From Gracilinema caldarium (GTDB lineage Bacteria > Spirochaetota > Spirochaetia > Treponematales > Breznakiellaceae): a stretch of DNA of 64,000 bases. Positions within the stretch are counted from its first letter, which is position 1. Every line of letters begins with the position of its first letter. The DNA lies in NCBI RefSeq assembly GCF_029265695.1, contig NZ_JAJUHW010000002.1:1-64000 (forward strand), given 5' to 3'. A program made the position numbers and the translations under genes. Shown piece by piece: positions 16,181 through 25,721 of the stretch. The notes below the pieces were generated by a model that saw only the letters and a list, made by a program, of their open reading frames with translations, was not told where the DNA came from and made no database searches.

Positions 16181-18031
16181 ATGACCCGCAAACGACGGAT
16201 TAGTATTGCCACCCGGCTTATTGGATTAATTTTATTGCTTTTAGTCGTTGTTGTCTTGGCAATTTCATCCATGGTAAATGTCCTTTTTAAAAGCAACCTG
16301 GATCAGGAATTGCAGGATAAATCCCTCCTCACCATTAGGCTTATAAATCAGGAAATTACCGCCTGGATGGATGTAAAACGGGCTTTGCTTAAAAATCTTG
16401 GACCCGTATTTGCTTATGCGAATCTGAACGAACCAACCGCAGTTTCTATGCTGGGGGCCTTAAAAAAAGCAGACCAGGATCTTTCATCAATTTACCTTAT
16501 GGATATGGTTCCCTATAAAAATGGCGGTTTTGTCTATGAAGCCACAGGCTGGAAACCACCGGCAGATTATGACCAGGCTTCGCGGCCCTGGTTCCAGCAG
16601 GCAGTTGCTGCGACGGATGTTGTCTTTACTGAGCCCTATTTGGATCTTATAACCGGGAAATTGGTGGTTACCGGGGCTTTAAAAATAAAACAGATTAATG
16701 GCAAGGATATGGGGGTTATTGGCCTGGATATGGTTATAGACCAGGTGAGCACCATCATTGGTTCAAAAAAGATTTCTGAACATGGTAAGAGCTATCTTAT
16801 TAACAATGCTGGTGTTTTTATTACCCATGAGAACAGTGAGCAGGTGCTTAAGGGCCTTATTTTTGATCTTCCTGCTATCTCTAGATTTAAACAAAATGTG
16901 CTTTCAAAAGATGAATTTTACGGCCTAGATACCAAAACAGGCTATTATCTCACATCCAAAGTCGTTCCTGGGACAAGCTGGCGTATTGTGAGCTTTGGTC
17001 CCCTTTCAGATATTTATGATGTTCTGTACCAGTTTGGGGCTCTTCTTGTGTTTGTCAGCCTTTTGAGTCTTGTGGTCGCTTTTGTGTTGACTCTGGTGAT
17101 CGCCCGGTCCTTTACAAAGCCTATTTTGCGGACCGCAGATTATGCTTCAGAAATAGCCCAAGGCCGGCTTTATATTACACTTGATGAGTCATCTTTGCGC
17201 CGCGGAGACGAAATTGGAGATCTAGCCCGCTCTATGGAAACCATGAAAGAAAACTTGGTACGGATTATTAGCGGTATAAGGGAATCGACAAAGCAGGTGG
17301 CTTCTGGCAGCGGGGAAATCAGCAATACGGCTCAGGAATTGAGCCAGGGGGCTACGGAACAGGCCTCTAGTGCAGAAGAAATTTCCAGTTCCATGGAACA
17401 GATGAATTCCACAGTGCGGCAGAATGCGGATAATTCCATGCAGACCGAAGCAATAGCACAACGAACCGCACAGGATGCCCAGAACGGCGGCGAGGCAGTA
17501 CAGCGGACGGTGCAGGCGATGAAACAGATCGCAGAAAAAATAGGCATTATCGAAGAAATTGCTCGGCAGACGAATCTGCTTGCCCTGAATGCAGCCATAG
17601 AGGCAGCCCGGGCCGGCGAGTCCGGTAAGGGCTTTGCAGTTGTTGCAGGGGAGGTACGGAAACTGGCTGAGCGGAGCCAGCAGGCTGCATCGGAAATCAG
17701 CGCCCTGTCTCAGAAGAGCGTTGCAACCGCCGATGAGGCGGGGGCTGTTATCAGCAGGATAGTGCCGGACATCAGAAAGACTGCTGAACTAGTCCAGGAA
17801 ATCAGCGCTTCAAGCCGTGAGCAGAACAGCGGCATTGAACAGATTAACAAGGCTATTTTGCAGCTCGATCAGGTTATCCAGCATAATGCAGCGGCTTCTG
17901 AAGAATTGGCCTCTATGGCGGAGGAATTATCAGCCCAGTCCCGGCAGCTGGAAGATGAAATATCTTTTTTCATCACTGAAAAGGAAGCCGCTGACCGGGC
18001 ACTGGTCGTACAGACTAAAATTAAGCCGTAA
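16181..18031 (+). CDS. Methyl-accepting chemotaxis protein
   Basis: The 616-residue receptor has an N-terminal transmembrane helix (about 11-33), a periplasmic dCache-like sensor (about 40-270, with [19 protein letters not shown]), a second transmembrane helix (about 285-310), a HAMP domain (to about 365), and a cytoplasmic signalling domain with the conserved hairpin [20 protein letters not shown]. It would control the CheA kinase; the ligand is unknown. GGAGG precedes the ATG. It has its own promoter and stands alone. Confidence 0.95.
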   Translation: MTRKRRISIATRLIGLILLLLVVVVLAISSMVNVLFKSNLDQELQDKSLLTIRLINQEITAWMDVKRALLKNLGPVFAYANLNEPTAVSMLGALKKADQDLSSIYLMDMVPYKNGGFVYEATGWKPPADYDQASRPWFQQAVAATDVVFTEPYLDLITGKLVVTGALKIKQINGKDMGVIGLDMVIDQVSTIIGSKKISEHGKSYLINNAGVFITHENSEQVLKGLIFDLPAISRFKQNVLSKDEFYGLDTKTGYYLTSKVVPGTSWRIVSFGPLSDIYDVLYQFGALLVFVSLLSLVVAFVLTLVIARSFTKPILRTADYASEIAQGRLYITLDESSLRRGDEIGDLARSMETMKENLVRIISGIRESTKQVASGSGEISNTAQELSQGATEQASSAEEISSSMEQMNSTVRQNADNSMQTEAIAQRTAQDAQNGGEAVQRTVQAMKQIAEKIGIIEEIARQTNLLALNAAIEAARAGESGKGFAVVAGEVRKLAERSQQAASEISALSQKSVATADEAGAVISRIVPDIRKTAELVQEISASSREQNSGIEQINKAILQLDQVIQHNAAASEELASMAEELSAQSRQLEDEISFFITEKEAADRALVVQTKIKP

Positions 18032-18040
18032 AGTGCTTCA

Positions 18041-18877
18041 TTAAACGTGATTGTCCTCGCAGAGGGCCGCTGCAAAGGATGGTATTATAACAAAACCATC
18101 TTCTGTGAGGGTTTCCCGGCGGTCCTGAGGGGAGTTCATAAGATCCCAGGTTGTTACAGGGGGATACTCTTTCCCGCGGAATGGATTGTTAAGTAAAAGC
18201 TGAGCTTCCTGTTCAGGCAGCATTGTTATCGTCTGTGCGGCAAAACCGGCGGATATAAACCCAAGATCGTCGGAGAAGGGAGTCGGCAGGATATGCAGCC
18301 GCCTGATCATCAGTTTCCGAGCCGTATCCAATGCATGGGCACGTAAATTTCTTGTAAGCCGTATCCGTTCAAGCATAGTAGGCGTCAGCGACTGAGGGGA
18401 AAGCTGCTCCAAAGCGGTAGAAAGAATCATCGTGTTTCCCCTTCCGCAGGCATCAAAAATATACACTTGAGCTCTCTCGAATCCGATGGATTTAAAACCA
18501 TGGGCAACCAAATAGGAACCCTGTGAATTAATAGCCGATCCTCGTTTCCGTTCTTCCTTACCGGTAAACAGGATGAACCAGTTAGGTGTTTTTCGCTGAT
18601 ACATTTCTTTTGCTGCCATAATAAGCTGCAAAACCGCTGCCCCGTTGTCGTTTGCCCCGGGGCTTCCCGGTACACAATCATAATGAGCCACAAGGACCCG
18701 GGGATTTTTTTTATCCCCACATCCCTGGGGTGAACAGAGAAGAATATGCTGCGAATCGGCAAGCTTAATAGGCTGGGGGTCCAATTGGGAGGCGGTTAAA
18801 AAACCCCAAAGAAGTCCATACCTATCTGCTCCTGGTTCGGTGAACCGCTGAAAAAACTGGTGTTCTTGTTCATCCAT
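18041..18877 (-). CDS. M28-like zinc peptidase with altered last ligand
   Basis: The 278-residue protein follows the M28 aminopeptidase pattern: VAHYDCVPGSPGANDNGAAV gives His65 and Asp77, LFTGKEER gives the Glu pair at 108-109, and YIFDACG gives Asp142. The final ligand, normally His in SDH, reads TPFSDDLGFISAG, so it is Asp here. It has no signal peptide and is probably cytoplasmic. A perfect TATAAT (minus strand, 18884-18889) sits so close to the ATG that the mRNA may be leaderless. It is convergent with the receptor gene, 10 bp apart. Confidence 0.75.
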   Translation of the reverse strand: MDEQEHQFFQRFTEPGADRYGLLWGFLTASQLDPQPIKLADSQHILLCSPQGCGDKKNPRVLVAHYDCVPGSPGANDNGAAVLQLIMAAKEMYQRKTPNWFILFTGKEERKRGSAINSQGSYLVAHGFKSIGFERAQVYIFDACGRGNTMILSTALEQLSPQSLTPTMLERIRLTRNLRAHALDTARKLMIRRLHILPTPFSDDLGFISAGFAAQTITMLPEQEAQLLLNNPFRGKEYPPVTTWDLMNSPQDRRETLTEDGFVIIPSFAAALCEDNHV

Positions 18878-18883
18878 GGTTGG

Positions 18884-18912
18884 ATTATAGGATAATCATG
18901 CTTGACTGAAAA
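18884..18912 (-). promoter_or_regulatory. Predicted promoter of the M28-like gene
   Basis: On the minus strand, TTTTCA (18907-18912) and TATAAT (18884-18889) are 17 bp apart. The expected start point is about base 18877, the A of the ATG, which would give an mRNA without a leader. Confidence 0.5.
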
Positions 18913-18930
18913 GGATGGAAAGGGTATCCA

Positions 18931-19866
18931 TTGTGCATGATTATTGCGCCTATTTCTGATCCCGTAACGAAGGATCATCTTAATAATATTAGCCCCGATG
19001 GAATTACTCGGTTTACCATGCTGCAGGGGACCATTAAGGGAGCCCTTGTTTCCGGTACGCGACTTGTTGCTCAGGCTCGGGCAAACCATGATCTGGGGAT
19101 TATCGAAAGTTTAGCCCTCGGGCAGGCCCTGCTTAGTGCTGCTCTGCTTTCTACTACCATTAAAGAAGGAACTAAGCTGACTCTTCAGGTGAGCTGTTCC
19201 GGGCCTCTTAAGGGTTTTTCAGCAGAAACAACCTGGGATGGAAAGGTTCGGGGCTACCTTTATAACGATACCGTAAAAATTGATAAACCCCTTGAGAGTT
19301 TTGATCTAAAACCTTTTATAGGGAGCGGCACCTTAAGCGTAATCAGAAATGATGGGCGGGGAGAACCCTATACAGGTCATATTGAGCTAGTACACGGACG
19401 TATTGCAGAGGATTTAACCGAATATTTTCTCCGTTCTGAGCAAACTAAAACCGCTCTTGCCGTGAGTGTCCGTTTTGATAAAGAAGGCCGTGTCTCCGGT
19501 GCGGGGGGACTGTTTTTTCAGGCCCTGCCCGGCGCTCAGGACTTGGATATGGAAGATACGGAGGACCGAATGCGGGAAATGCCATCCCTGGGAACCTGGT
19601 TCGCCTCTGGAAAGAGCCGTCAGAATCTTTTAGATGAGTGGTTCCAGGCCTTTGAGCTTGACCATATCCACGAAGACCCGGTTCAGTTTTACTGCGACTG
19701 TTCTCGGGACCGATTCCTGCAATTTCTTGCTGCGATGCAAAGGGGAGAACTGGAACAGATGCTGGCCACCGGTCCCTGGCCCATGGAAATTCACTGCCAT
19801 AATTGCGGGAGCCGATACCAGTTTGCCAGGGATGAGATAGCCGCGCTTATTCAAAGAAACGCTTAA
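18931..19866 (+). CDS. hslO: Redox-regulated chaperone Hsp33
   Basis: Hsp33 is a cytoplasmic holdase switched on by oxidative unfolding. The sequence shows an N-terminal domain with LGQALLSAALLSTTIKEG and a C-terminal zinc centre of the CxC...CxxC type (YCDCS and HCHNCGS), about 30 residues apart as usual. The TTG at 18931 has AAAGGG six bases upstream; the ATG at 18937 is the alternative. It overlaps the 3' end of the opposite ParB-like gene by 20 bp. Confidence 0.93.
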   Translation: MCMIIAPISDPVTKDHLNNISPDGITRFTMLQGTIKGALVSGTRLVAQARANHDLGIIESLALGQALLSAALLSTTIKEGTKLTLQVSCSGPLKGFSAETTWDGKVRGYLYNDTVKIDKPLESFDLKPFIGSGTLSVIRNDGRGEPYTGHIELVHGRIAEDLTEYFLRSEQTKTALAVSVRFDKEGRVSGAGGLFFQALPGAQDLDMEDTEDRMREMPSLGTWFASGKSRQNLLDEWFQAFELDHIHEDPVQFYCDCSRDRFLQFLAAMQRGELEQMLATGPWPMEIHCHNCGSRYQFARDEIAALIQRNA

Positions 19867-20761
19867 AGAAAATCTGCAGGTAGTCCCAGAGACTTAAACG
19901 CTCCTTGCCGTATTTTCTGGTAAAGTCCCGAGCCGCCTCCGACATGGAATAATGAACCCCGTATTTCTTTTTAAGAAAGTCCCAGTGTTTTACAATCCAG
20001 ACATAAAGATCACTCGGAGTTCTTCCGGGGAAGCGGGCATCCAGGTGTTCTTCCTGGATTATGTCGATGATCGGTTTGTACACATTGTTATACCAGGAGA
20101 CCAAGGCATCTGAAAAAGAAATTTCGCTTGAGGCATGTTCATTGAGATAATATTTATGCACCAAGATGTGATTATAGATGACATCATAGCGGCCGGGAAC
20201 TGAAAAGTCCAAATCGTCGCAGCCGGTTAATTCATAAAAGTTGGTTTTTTCGTAAAAAAGCTTTTTCTCATAATCTATGACCGCCTGCTTAAGCTGTTCA
20301 GTGGTCATATCGGGGCTTATTTTTATTTCGCTGGAAAGGCTTATCACTTCCGCATCGATTGAGCCGCTGCCCTGAGCCCTGGCTACGGAAACACGGTGGT
20401 TCCCATCCCGAACAAAATATACCCCTCCGATTTCATAGAGCTGTATGGGTGGAAGAATAATATCCTTGAGCCGGGCCATATCTACCCGTTCCCAGCGTTG
20501 CCGCAGGTGCTCCGAACGGGGAAGAAAATACTTATTAAAGTCCCGGTAACGGCCTTCGCTGCCCACGATAAGTTCCAGGGGAACAACCTGCATTCCCTTG
20601 TATGTTTCGTTCCTGGGTTTCAGTATTTCTTTAACATCGTTAAACGACAGGAGTTTATCCTTGTCGGGATTCATAAAATTCTGGATTCTGGAGAGAATCG
20701 CTTTGCCGCGTGCACGGGAGAAATCCTCTGATGCCTGAATACTGTGGATGTCATCGCTCAT
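19847..20761 (-). CDS. ParB-like/DUF4032-like protein
   Basis: The 304-residue protein has a ParB/sulfiredoxin-like core around residues 100-130 (IQLYEIGGVYFVRDGNHRVS), the pattern of DUF4032 and ParB-type nucleases or nucleotide-binding proteins. The C-terminal half is helical and rich in Tyr, Trp and Lys. No DNA-binding helix-turn-helix is evident, so a chromosome-partition role is unlikely. Its ATG overlaps the stop of the phosphoesterase gene by 4 bp, and it is the last gene of a coupled three-gene unit. Function unknown. Confidence 0.65.
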   Translation of the reverse strand: MSDDIHSIQASEDFSRARGKAILSRIQNFMNPDKDKLLSFNDVKEILKPRNETYKGMQVVPLELIVGSEGRYRDFNKYFLPRSEHLRQRWERVDMARLKDIILPPIQLYEIGGVYFVRDGNHRVSVARAQGSGSIDAEVISLSSEIKISPDMTTEQLKQAVIDYEKKLFYEKTNFYELTGCDDLDFSVPGRYDVIYNHILVHKYYLNEHASSEISFSDALVSWYNNVYKPIIDIIQEEHLDARFPGRTPSDLYVWIVKHWDFLKKKYGVHYSMSEAARDFTRKYGKERLSLWDYLQIFFKRFFE

Positions 20762-21432
20762 GAAGCTGCTCCTGTATCGATAATATAATGACTGTATGCG
20801 TTGATAACCTGGGTTTCATGGTATTTGGTGGTACGAACATCCTGCAGGTCATACAGGTGTATATGTCCATGTATGAGGAAGCGGGGTTTAAAAAGACGCA
20901 TAAACCAGAGAAAGGCCTTAAAGCCCCGGTGACAAGGATCTTCCTTATCATGAATCCCCAGAGGCGGTGCATGGGTAAGGAGTATGTCTAAAAAGCGTCC
21001 GTAGACGAGTTTATTAAAGAGAAGCCGAGGAACAAGTTTTAATATCTCAAAATTCATTTGCCGGTTTGTAAACTGGTTGGGGCCATTGTTGTACCTCAGG
21101 GAGCCTCCCAATCCCATGACTATAAGATTCCCTTCCCGGTGTATTTTAGAGCCCACATGAATTGCTCCCGATGTGAGGGCATCCCGTTCTTCCTGGGGAG
21201 AGTAAAATCGGAATCGATCTTCAAAGCTGTGCCTGTAAAAGGGTAATTCCTTAAGATTGTGATTCCCAAAGACAAACAAGAGCGGTTTATTCAGGGTTGT
21301 AACAATAAACTCTAGATAATCCAAAGGCAGATCCCCAGCACTCAGGACCAGATCCATATCGGAAAAACGGTCTTTAATAGTATTGCTATAGATGAGAGGA
21401 TCTATCTGGTCGGAAATGCAGAGAATTTTCAT
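20758..21432 (-). CDS. Calcineurin-like metallophosphoesterase
   Basis: The 224-residue protein carries the phosphoesterase motifs CISDQID (a variant of DxH), LVLSAGDLP (GD), VFGNHN (GNH), LTHAPP and LIHGHIHLYD (GHxH). In the first motif Gln replaces the usual His, so the metal site may be altered. These enzymes hydrolyse phosphomono- or diesters; the substrate is unknown. It overlaps both neighbours by 4 bp (ATGA), so all three genes are probably translated together. Confidence 0.85.
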   Translation of the reverse strand: MKILCISDQIDPLIYSNTIKDRFSDMDLVLSAGDLPLDYLEFIVTTLNKPLLFVFGNHNLKELPFYRHSFEDRFRFYSPQEERDALTSGAIHVGSKIHREGNLIVMGLGGSLRYNNGPNQFTNRQMNFEILKLVPRLLFNKLVYGRFLDILLTHAPPLGIHDKEDPCHRGFKAFLWFMRLFKPRFLIHGHIHLYDLQDVRTTKYHETQVINAYSHYIIDTGAAS

Positions 21433-22814
21433 GATTTTTTTGCATTTCCGTAAATATCAGTTTTATCCAGCAATTCCTGGAGCTGGTCCTTGTTAAAAAG
21501 CTCTACCGGCCTGGAATCAGCAAATTCCTGGGCTGCACGGGTAAAGCCAGAACTGGTTACTATGGCACAGCGAGTCATGTTGAGCTTTTTCATCTGTTCC
21601 ATGAGCTGCCTCACCAGGGTGTCATCGATCATTTCAGGTTTACGGTAGAACCGGATTAAACGGGGCATTTTTCTTACATTGCGCCATTTTGCCGCATCAC
21701 TTTCTACGGCTATAATGTCACAGCCATTCTGGATTTCACTTACATCCCGAACCTGTAAGGACATCCCCTGGGAAACAAGGGCCTTGCAAATTTCCATAAA
21801 TTCGTTTTGCCCTGAGGTAAGATAATCTTTCATCTTATCATCGGTGCGGAATTCCTGGTATTGGGATAGCTTTTCTGCCACATCCCTGAAATTGGGTTTT
21901 TTAGCATATATTTTTTCCCATTGTTCTATAGCCAGGTCCAGTTCTCGATTTTTTTCGTAGCACATGGCAAGGAAATAGCGCGCATAAAGAGTTTCCTGGC
22001 TTGATTCGTCGGTTGTGGCCTTTATTGCCCGTTCGAGCTCAGGGATAGCCTTGTCTATGGCGTTCATGCTCATATAGCAGCCGCCCCGTTCAACCAGGGC
22101 TTTTATTTTAAGGTCGCTGTCTCGTTGCGCTTTTTCGAAAGACAGGAGGGCTGCCACATAATCATGGGCTTCTTTTTGCAGTTTTCCTAAAAGATAATAG
22201 GCCTGAGCATTGTCTCCCTGCAGTTTTAACGCTGCTTCCAGTTCTGCCTTTGCTTCAATCGGCCGTTTTTCCCGGTAAAGGAGCAGGCCCAGCTCATAAT
22301 GGGCTTTGCTATGTCGGGGATCCAGTTCCACCGCCTTGCGAAGATATTGGGTCGCCATATCTGTCCGGTTTCGTTCTGCAAAGAGCTTCCCTGCCCAATA
22401 ATAATGTTCTGCCTGGTAGGCTTCCATTTTGATGAGCAGCAAATATTCTTTTAAGGCTTCTTCGATCTGGTTGTATTTTACGAAGAGCTGTGCAATCGTT
22501 TTTCGAAACTCGTTTTCGGGGATATGAGGGCCGAATACACCAATTTGATTTACGGTTTTAAATTCCATAAGAGCCAATTCGCTTTTATTATCCGCCAGGT
22601 ATGCCTTGCCAAGCATATAGTGGGCATCTGCATTGCGTGGATCCTGGCTGATAAGCGATCGGGCCGCTCGAATAGCGGTCTGGGCCTTTCCCTGCTTGAT
22701 GAGCGTATCAATGGCCTCTATCCGTTTTGGGATAAAAATTGACTTTATGAGAAAATATGAAAGAAAACCAATACCTGTACCGAGAATGATGATGCCAATC
22801 ACCACGATGGTCAT
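21429..22814 (-). CDS. Membrane-anchored TPR protein with C-terminal Mrr-like domain
   Basis: The 461-residue product has one N-terminal transmembrane helix (about 2-25), then TPR repeats to about residue 320 (for example ADAHYMLGKAYLADNKSELAL), and a C-terminal domain resembling the Mrr restriction-endonuclease fold (CDIIAVES, then AIVTSSGFTRAAQEFADSR). In active Mrr domains the second strand carries Q-x-K; here the segment reads LIRFYRK, so the catalytic Lys seems lost. It may bind rather than cut nucleic acid, or serve as a structural module. It is the first gene of the coupled trio and divergent from the TPR gene at 22931. Confidence 0.75.
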   Translation of the reverse strand: MTIVVIGIIILGTGIGFLSYFLIKSIFIPKRIEAIDTLIKQGKAQTAIRAARSLISQDPRNADAHYMLGKAYLADNKSELALMEFKTVNQIGVFGPHIPENEFRKTIAQLFVKYNQIEEALKEYLLLIKMEAYQAEHYYWAGKLFAERNRTDMATQYLRKAVELDPRHSKAHYELGLLLYREKRPIEAKAELEAALKLQGDNAQAYYLLGKLQKEAHDYVAALLSFEKAQRDSDLKIKALVERGGCYMSMNAIDKAIPELERAIKATTDESSQETLYARYFLAMCYEKNRELDLAIEQWEKIYAKKPNFRDVAEKLSQYQEFRTDDKMKDYLTSGQNEFMEICKALVSQGMSLQVRDVSEIQNGCDIIAVESDAAKWRNVRKMPRLIRFYRKPEMIDDTLVRQLMEQMKKLNMTRCAIVTSSGFTRAAQEFADSRPVELFNKDQLQELLDKTDIYGNAKKS

Positions 22815-22930
22815 GACGCGTACCGCCTCTTTGTGGTATCCTTATCTACGACAAGAGTAATTATTTTAGCCTCGCCTGTCAAACCATGCAGGTAGGTTCT
22901 GCAAAAATGTCGGTCTTTCAGGGGGAATAT

Positions 22931-23647
22931 ATGAAAAAGAATTGGCTGATAAAGGGGTTTTTATTCTGTCTTCTCCTTAATGTGCTGCCCCTGATAGCCC
23001 AGGAAGGTTCTGCTGATTTTGCGAAAGCTGAGGATGCCTTTCTCAGAAATAAACCCCAGGATGCGATTCCGATGCTGGAAAAGGTTATTACAGAGGATCC
23101 AGCACATATCAAAGCTTCATTGTATCTTGGGATTGCCTACCAGCAGGTTAAACGATGGGATGATGCGATAGCCCTTTACAAGAAACTGCTCAACCGGAGC
23201 GGAGTGGATGCCGCCCAGGTTGCCTATAATCTGGGAAATGTCTATTTTTCAAAGGGAAGTGCTGCTTTTGCTGAGGAATATTATACCCTGGCAATTCAAA
23301 AAAATGAGTCCTATAGTTCAGCCTATCTCAATAGGGCCAATGCCCGGATAAAGACGGGAAATCTTGCGGCAGCGGTCAATGATTATACCACCTATTTAAC
23401 CCTCGAGCCCGCCTCGCCGAAACGGCCCCAGATTGAACAGCTGCTTGCGCTTATTCGTTCCCAGTTTGCTGCGGAGGAACAGAAAAAAAAGGAAGCAGAA
23501 GCCCAGGCAAAGGCGGAGGAAGAGCGCCGCAGACTGCTTTTGGAAGAAGTATCTGCATCCCTGCAGGCTGCATCTGAAGAGACCAAGGGTTTGCAGGCGG
23601 CTTCGGAATCGGTCCAATCCTACGATGGCGAGTTTATACTAGAATAA
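22931..23647 (+). CDS. Exported TPR protein, 238 residues
   Basis: The protein starts MKKNWLIKGFLFCLLL with a signal peptide ending near LIAQEG, behind GGGGGA four bases upstream; this start is preferred to the in-frame ATG at 22886. TPR repeats fill about residues 25-165 (ASLYLGIAYQQVKRWDDAIALY), followed by a charged Glu/Lys/Ala coiled coil. It is probably periplasmic and acts as a scaffold. It begins a plus-strand run that continues through 29684, the next gene starting 14 bp later. Confidence 0.8.
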   Translation: MKKNWLIKGFLFCLLLNVLPLIAQEGSADFAKAEDAFLRNKPQDAIPMLEKVITEDPAHIKASLYLGIAYQQVKRWDDAIALYKKLLNRSGVDAAQVAYNLGNVYFSKGSAAFAEEYYTLAIQKNESYSSAYLNRANARIKTGNLAAAVNDYTTYLTLEPASPKRPQIEQLLALIRSQFAAEEQKKKEAEAQAKAEEERRRLLLEEVSASLQAASEETKGLQAASESVQSYDGEFILE

Positions 23648-23661
23648 AAGCGGAGGTTTTC

Positions 23662-25695
23662 ATGCAGGTTGATGAAAAAAAAGGGAAGAAGTCCACGTTT
23701 ATTGTGATAGGAATTGTGGCGGCCTTGCTTGCTGTTGCAGCAGGGGCCGCTCTCATATATGGTATCGGGCGTTCCGCTGAAAATACCCGGCGGAATACTC
23801 TTGCCCTCGCGCAGGACTATGTGGATGGCGGCGAATACCAGCGGGCCCTGGATCTATTGGATACCCTGCTTATTAAAAACGCTTCCGACAAGGAAGCTCG
23901 GATACTGCGTACCAAGGTTCTTGAGTTGATGAAAGAATCCGGAAAGGTCGCTTCTAATGCAGGGTCGGGAAAGGACAGCAAGGATTCGGAGCTTGTATCT
24001 TCGGCCCTTAAGGAGGTCAGCAAGGCAGTTGAAAATGTCGCCAAAGTAGCTTCCCAGGCAAAAACAGCCCCAGCCCAGGATCCTATGGCGGCGGCGAAGG
24101 CTGAAGAAGAACGGCGTAAGGCTGCAGAGGCGGAAAAAGCGAAAGCCGAAGCCGCCGCTGCCGCTGCTGCCGCAGCGGCAGAGAAAAAGGCTCAGGAAGA
24201 AGCAGAGGCGGCCCGCAAGAAGGCCCAGGAAGAAGAACTGGCAAAAAAGTCTAAGGAACTGCAGGATAGGCTGAGACTTATCAATGACATGATTGCCCAG
24301 GGCCGCAGCGCTCTGCAGAAAAAAGACTACGGGACTGCCCAGCAGGTCTTCACCGATGCATTATCGAGGATACCTGAGGGAGAAAACCGGTTCCAATCCC
24401 AGAAATTGGCTGAAGTGGCCGATGCCTATTATGAAGGATTTACCAAGGACCGGGACAGTGAAGCGGGGCAGCAGGCCTTAAAGGATGCTATCCGCTATGC
24501 GAGGGATTCGATTAAAGCCGATCCAACCCAGGCTATGCCCCATTACACACTGGGCAAAATTAACTCAGATCTGAGACAATGGGACAACGCAGTTACGGAG
24601 CTTAAGGAAGCAAACCGGCTGGACCCCAAAAATTACCTCTATTCTTTTGAACTTGGCAAAGCTTATTTTAATGCCCGTAAATTTGCCGAAGCCCGCCAGG
24701 CTTTTGAAACTACTACAGCCTTAAAAAGCGATTTTGAACCTGCCTGGTACAATTTGGGAGGGACCCTGCGGGTCCTCGGCAAGAGCGACGAAGCCTTGCA
24801 GGCTTACAGACGAGCTGTGGCGTTAAAGCCTGATTATGCTCTGGCTCACCGTGAAATCGGCCGGATTCTTGCTCAGAAGGGGGACAATAAGGGTGCGGTA
24901 GATGCCTTTACGACGGCCCTAAAATATGCGCCGGATGATGTGGCTTCTCTCCGTGAACTGGGGGCAGTCCAGAGTGCCATGGGGAACAATGCGGCGGCTG
25001 AACAATCCTTTGCAAAGGCCTTGCTTCTCAATGGACAGGATCCCCAGACCAATTACAACATGGCTATCGTAAAGCTTTCTTTGAATAAGACTGCAGAGGC
25101 TCTGCAATTTGCCAGAAAAGCAGTGGAAGGCGCGGAGTCGAATGCGGTTTATCAATATACATTGGGACAGGCACTGGAGGCAAACAACGATACCGACGGC
25201 GCTATTACCGCCTATATCAGGGCCGCTGTGCTGGATAAAAAATACATTAAGCCCCGAATAAACCTGGGGGCCATCTATCTTGCAGGGGGCTTCCCCGATA
25301 AGGCCCTCGATTATCTCTTAGAAGCTTATGGGGTGGATCCCAAGTCCTTTGAGGTAAACAACAATCTGGGTTCAGCCTATGCACGGAAGGAACTGTGGGA
25401 TAAGAGTATCGAACATTATGAAAAGGCTCTTCTTGTGGAACCGAAAAATGGAATTGCACGGATAAACCTAGCTCGAGCTTATGTAGGATCGGGACGGCTC
25501 GATAAGGCCCGGGATACCTATGTTGAACTTATTAAACTTGAACCGAACAACTGGGATGCTCTCTTTGAATTAGGTAAAACCTATGCCAGTCTTGGCGATG
25601 GGGCCAATGCTAAACAGCGGCTTTCTGATTTGGTACGGCGGAATCCTTCTTATGAACGAAGGGCCGAAGCAGAAAAAATACTCGCAGGATTGTAA
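23662..25695 (+). CDS. Large TPR protein with transmembrane anchor and Ala/Glu coiled coil
   Basis: The 677-residue protein has an N-terminal transmembrane helix (about 13-33), a short TPR-like part, a long Ala/Glu/Lys coiled coil (about 130-205, including an all-Ala stretch), and then about ten TPR repeats to the C-terminus (such as KPRINLGAIYLAGGFPDKAL). It probably scaffolds envelope proteins from the inner membrane into the periplasm. It follows the smaller TPR gene by 14 bp. AAGCGGAGG is the ribosome site. Confidence 0.85.
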   Translation: MQVDEKKGKKSTFIVIGIVAALLAVAAGAALIYGIGRSAENTRRNTLALAQDYVDGGEYQRALDLLDTLLIKNASDKEARILRTKVLELMKESGKVASNAGSGKDSKDSELVSSALKEVSKAVENVAKVASQAKTAPAQDPMAAAKAEEERRKAAEAEKAKAEAAAAAAAAAAEKKAQEEAEAARKKAQEEELAKKSKELQDRLRLINDMIAQGRSALQKKDYGTAQQVFTDALSRIPEGENRFQSQKLAEVADAYYEGFTKDRDSEAGQQALKDAIRYARDSIKADPTQAMPHYTLGKINSDLRQWDNAVTELKEANRLDPKNYLYSFELGKAYFNARKFAEARQAFETTTALKSDFEPAWYNLGGTLRVLGKSDEALQAYRRAVALKPDYALAHREIGRILAQKGDNKGAVDAFTTALKYAPDDVASLRELGAVQSAMGNNAAAEQSFAKALLLNGQDPQTNYNMAIVKLSLNKTAEALQFARKAVEGAESNAVYQYTLGQALEANNDTDGAITAYIRAAVLDKKYIKPRINLGAIYLAGGFPDKALDYLLEAYGVDPKSFEVNNNLGSAYARKELWDKSIEHYEKALLVEPKNGIARINLARAYVGSGRLDKARDTYVELIKLEPNNWDALFELGKTYASLGDGANAKQRLSDLVRRNPSYERRAEAEKILAGL

Positions 25696-25721
25696 ACGGA
25701 TTGTGAATGGATAGGTGTGAT

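Noticed and set aside
24100-24260. Simple-repeat or recombination element in the large TPR gene
   Set aside because: The Ala/Glu/Lys-rich stretch is in frame and forms a coiled coil; codon use is mixed, so it is protein-level low complexity.
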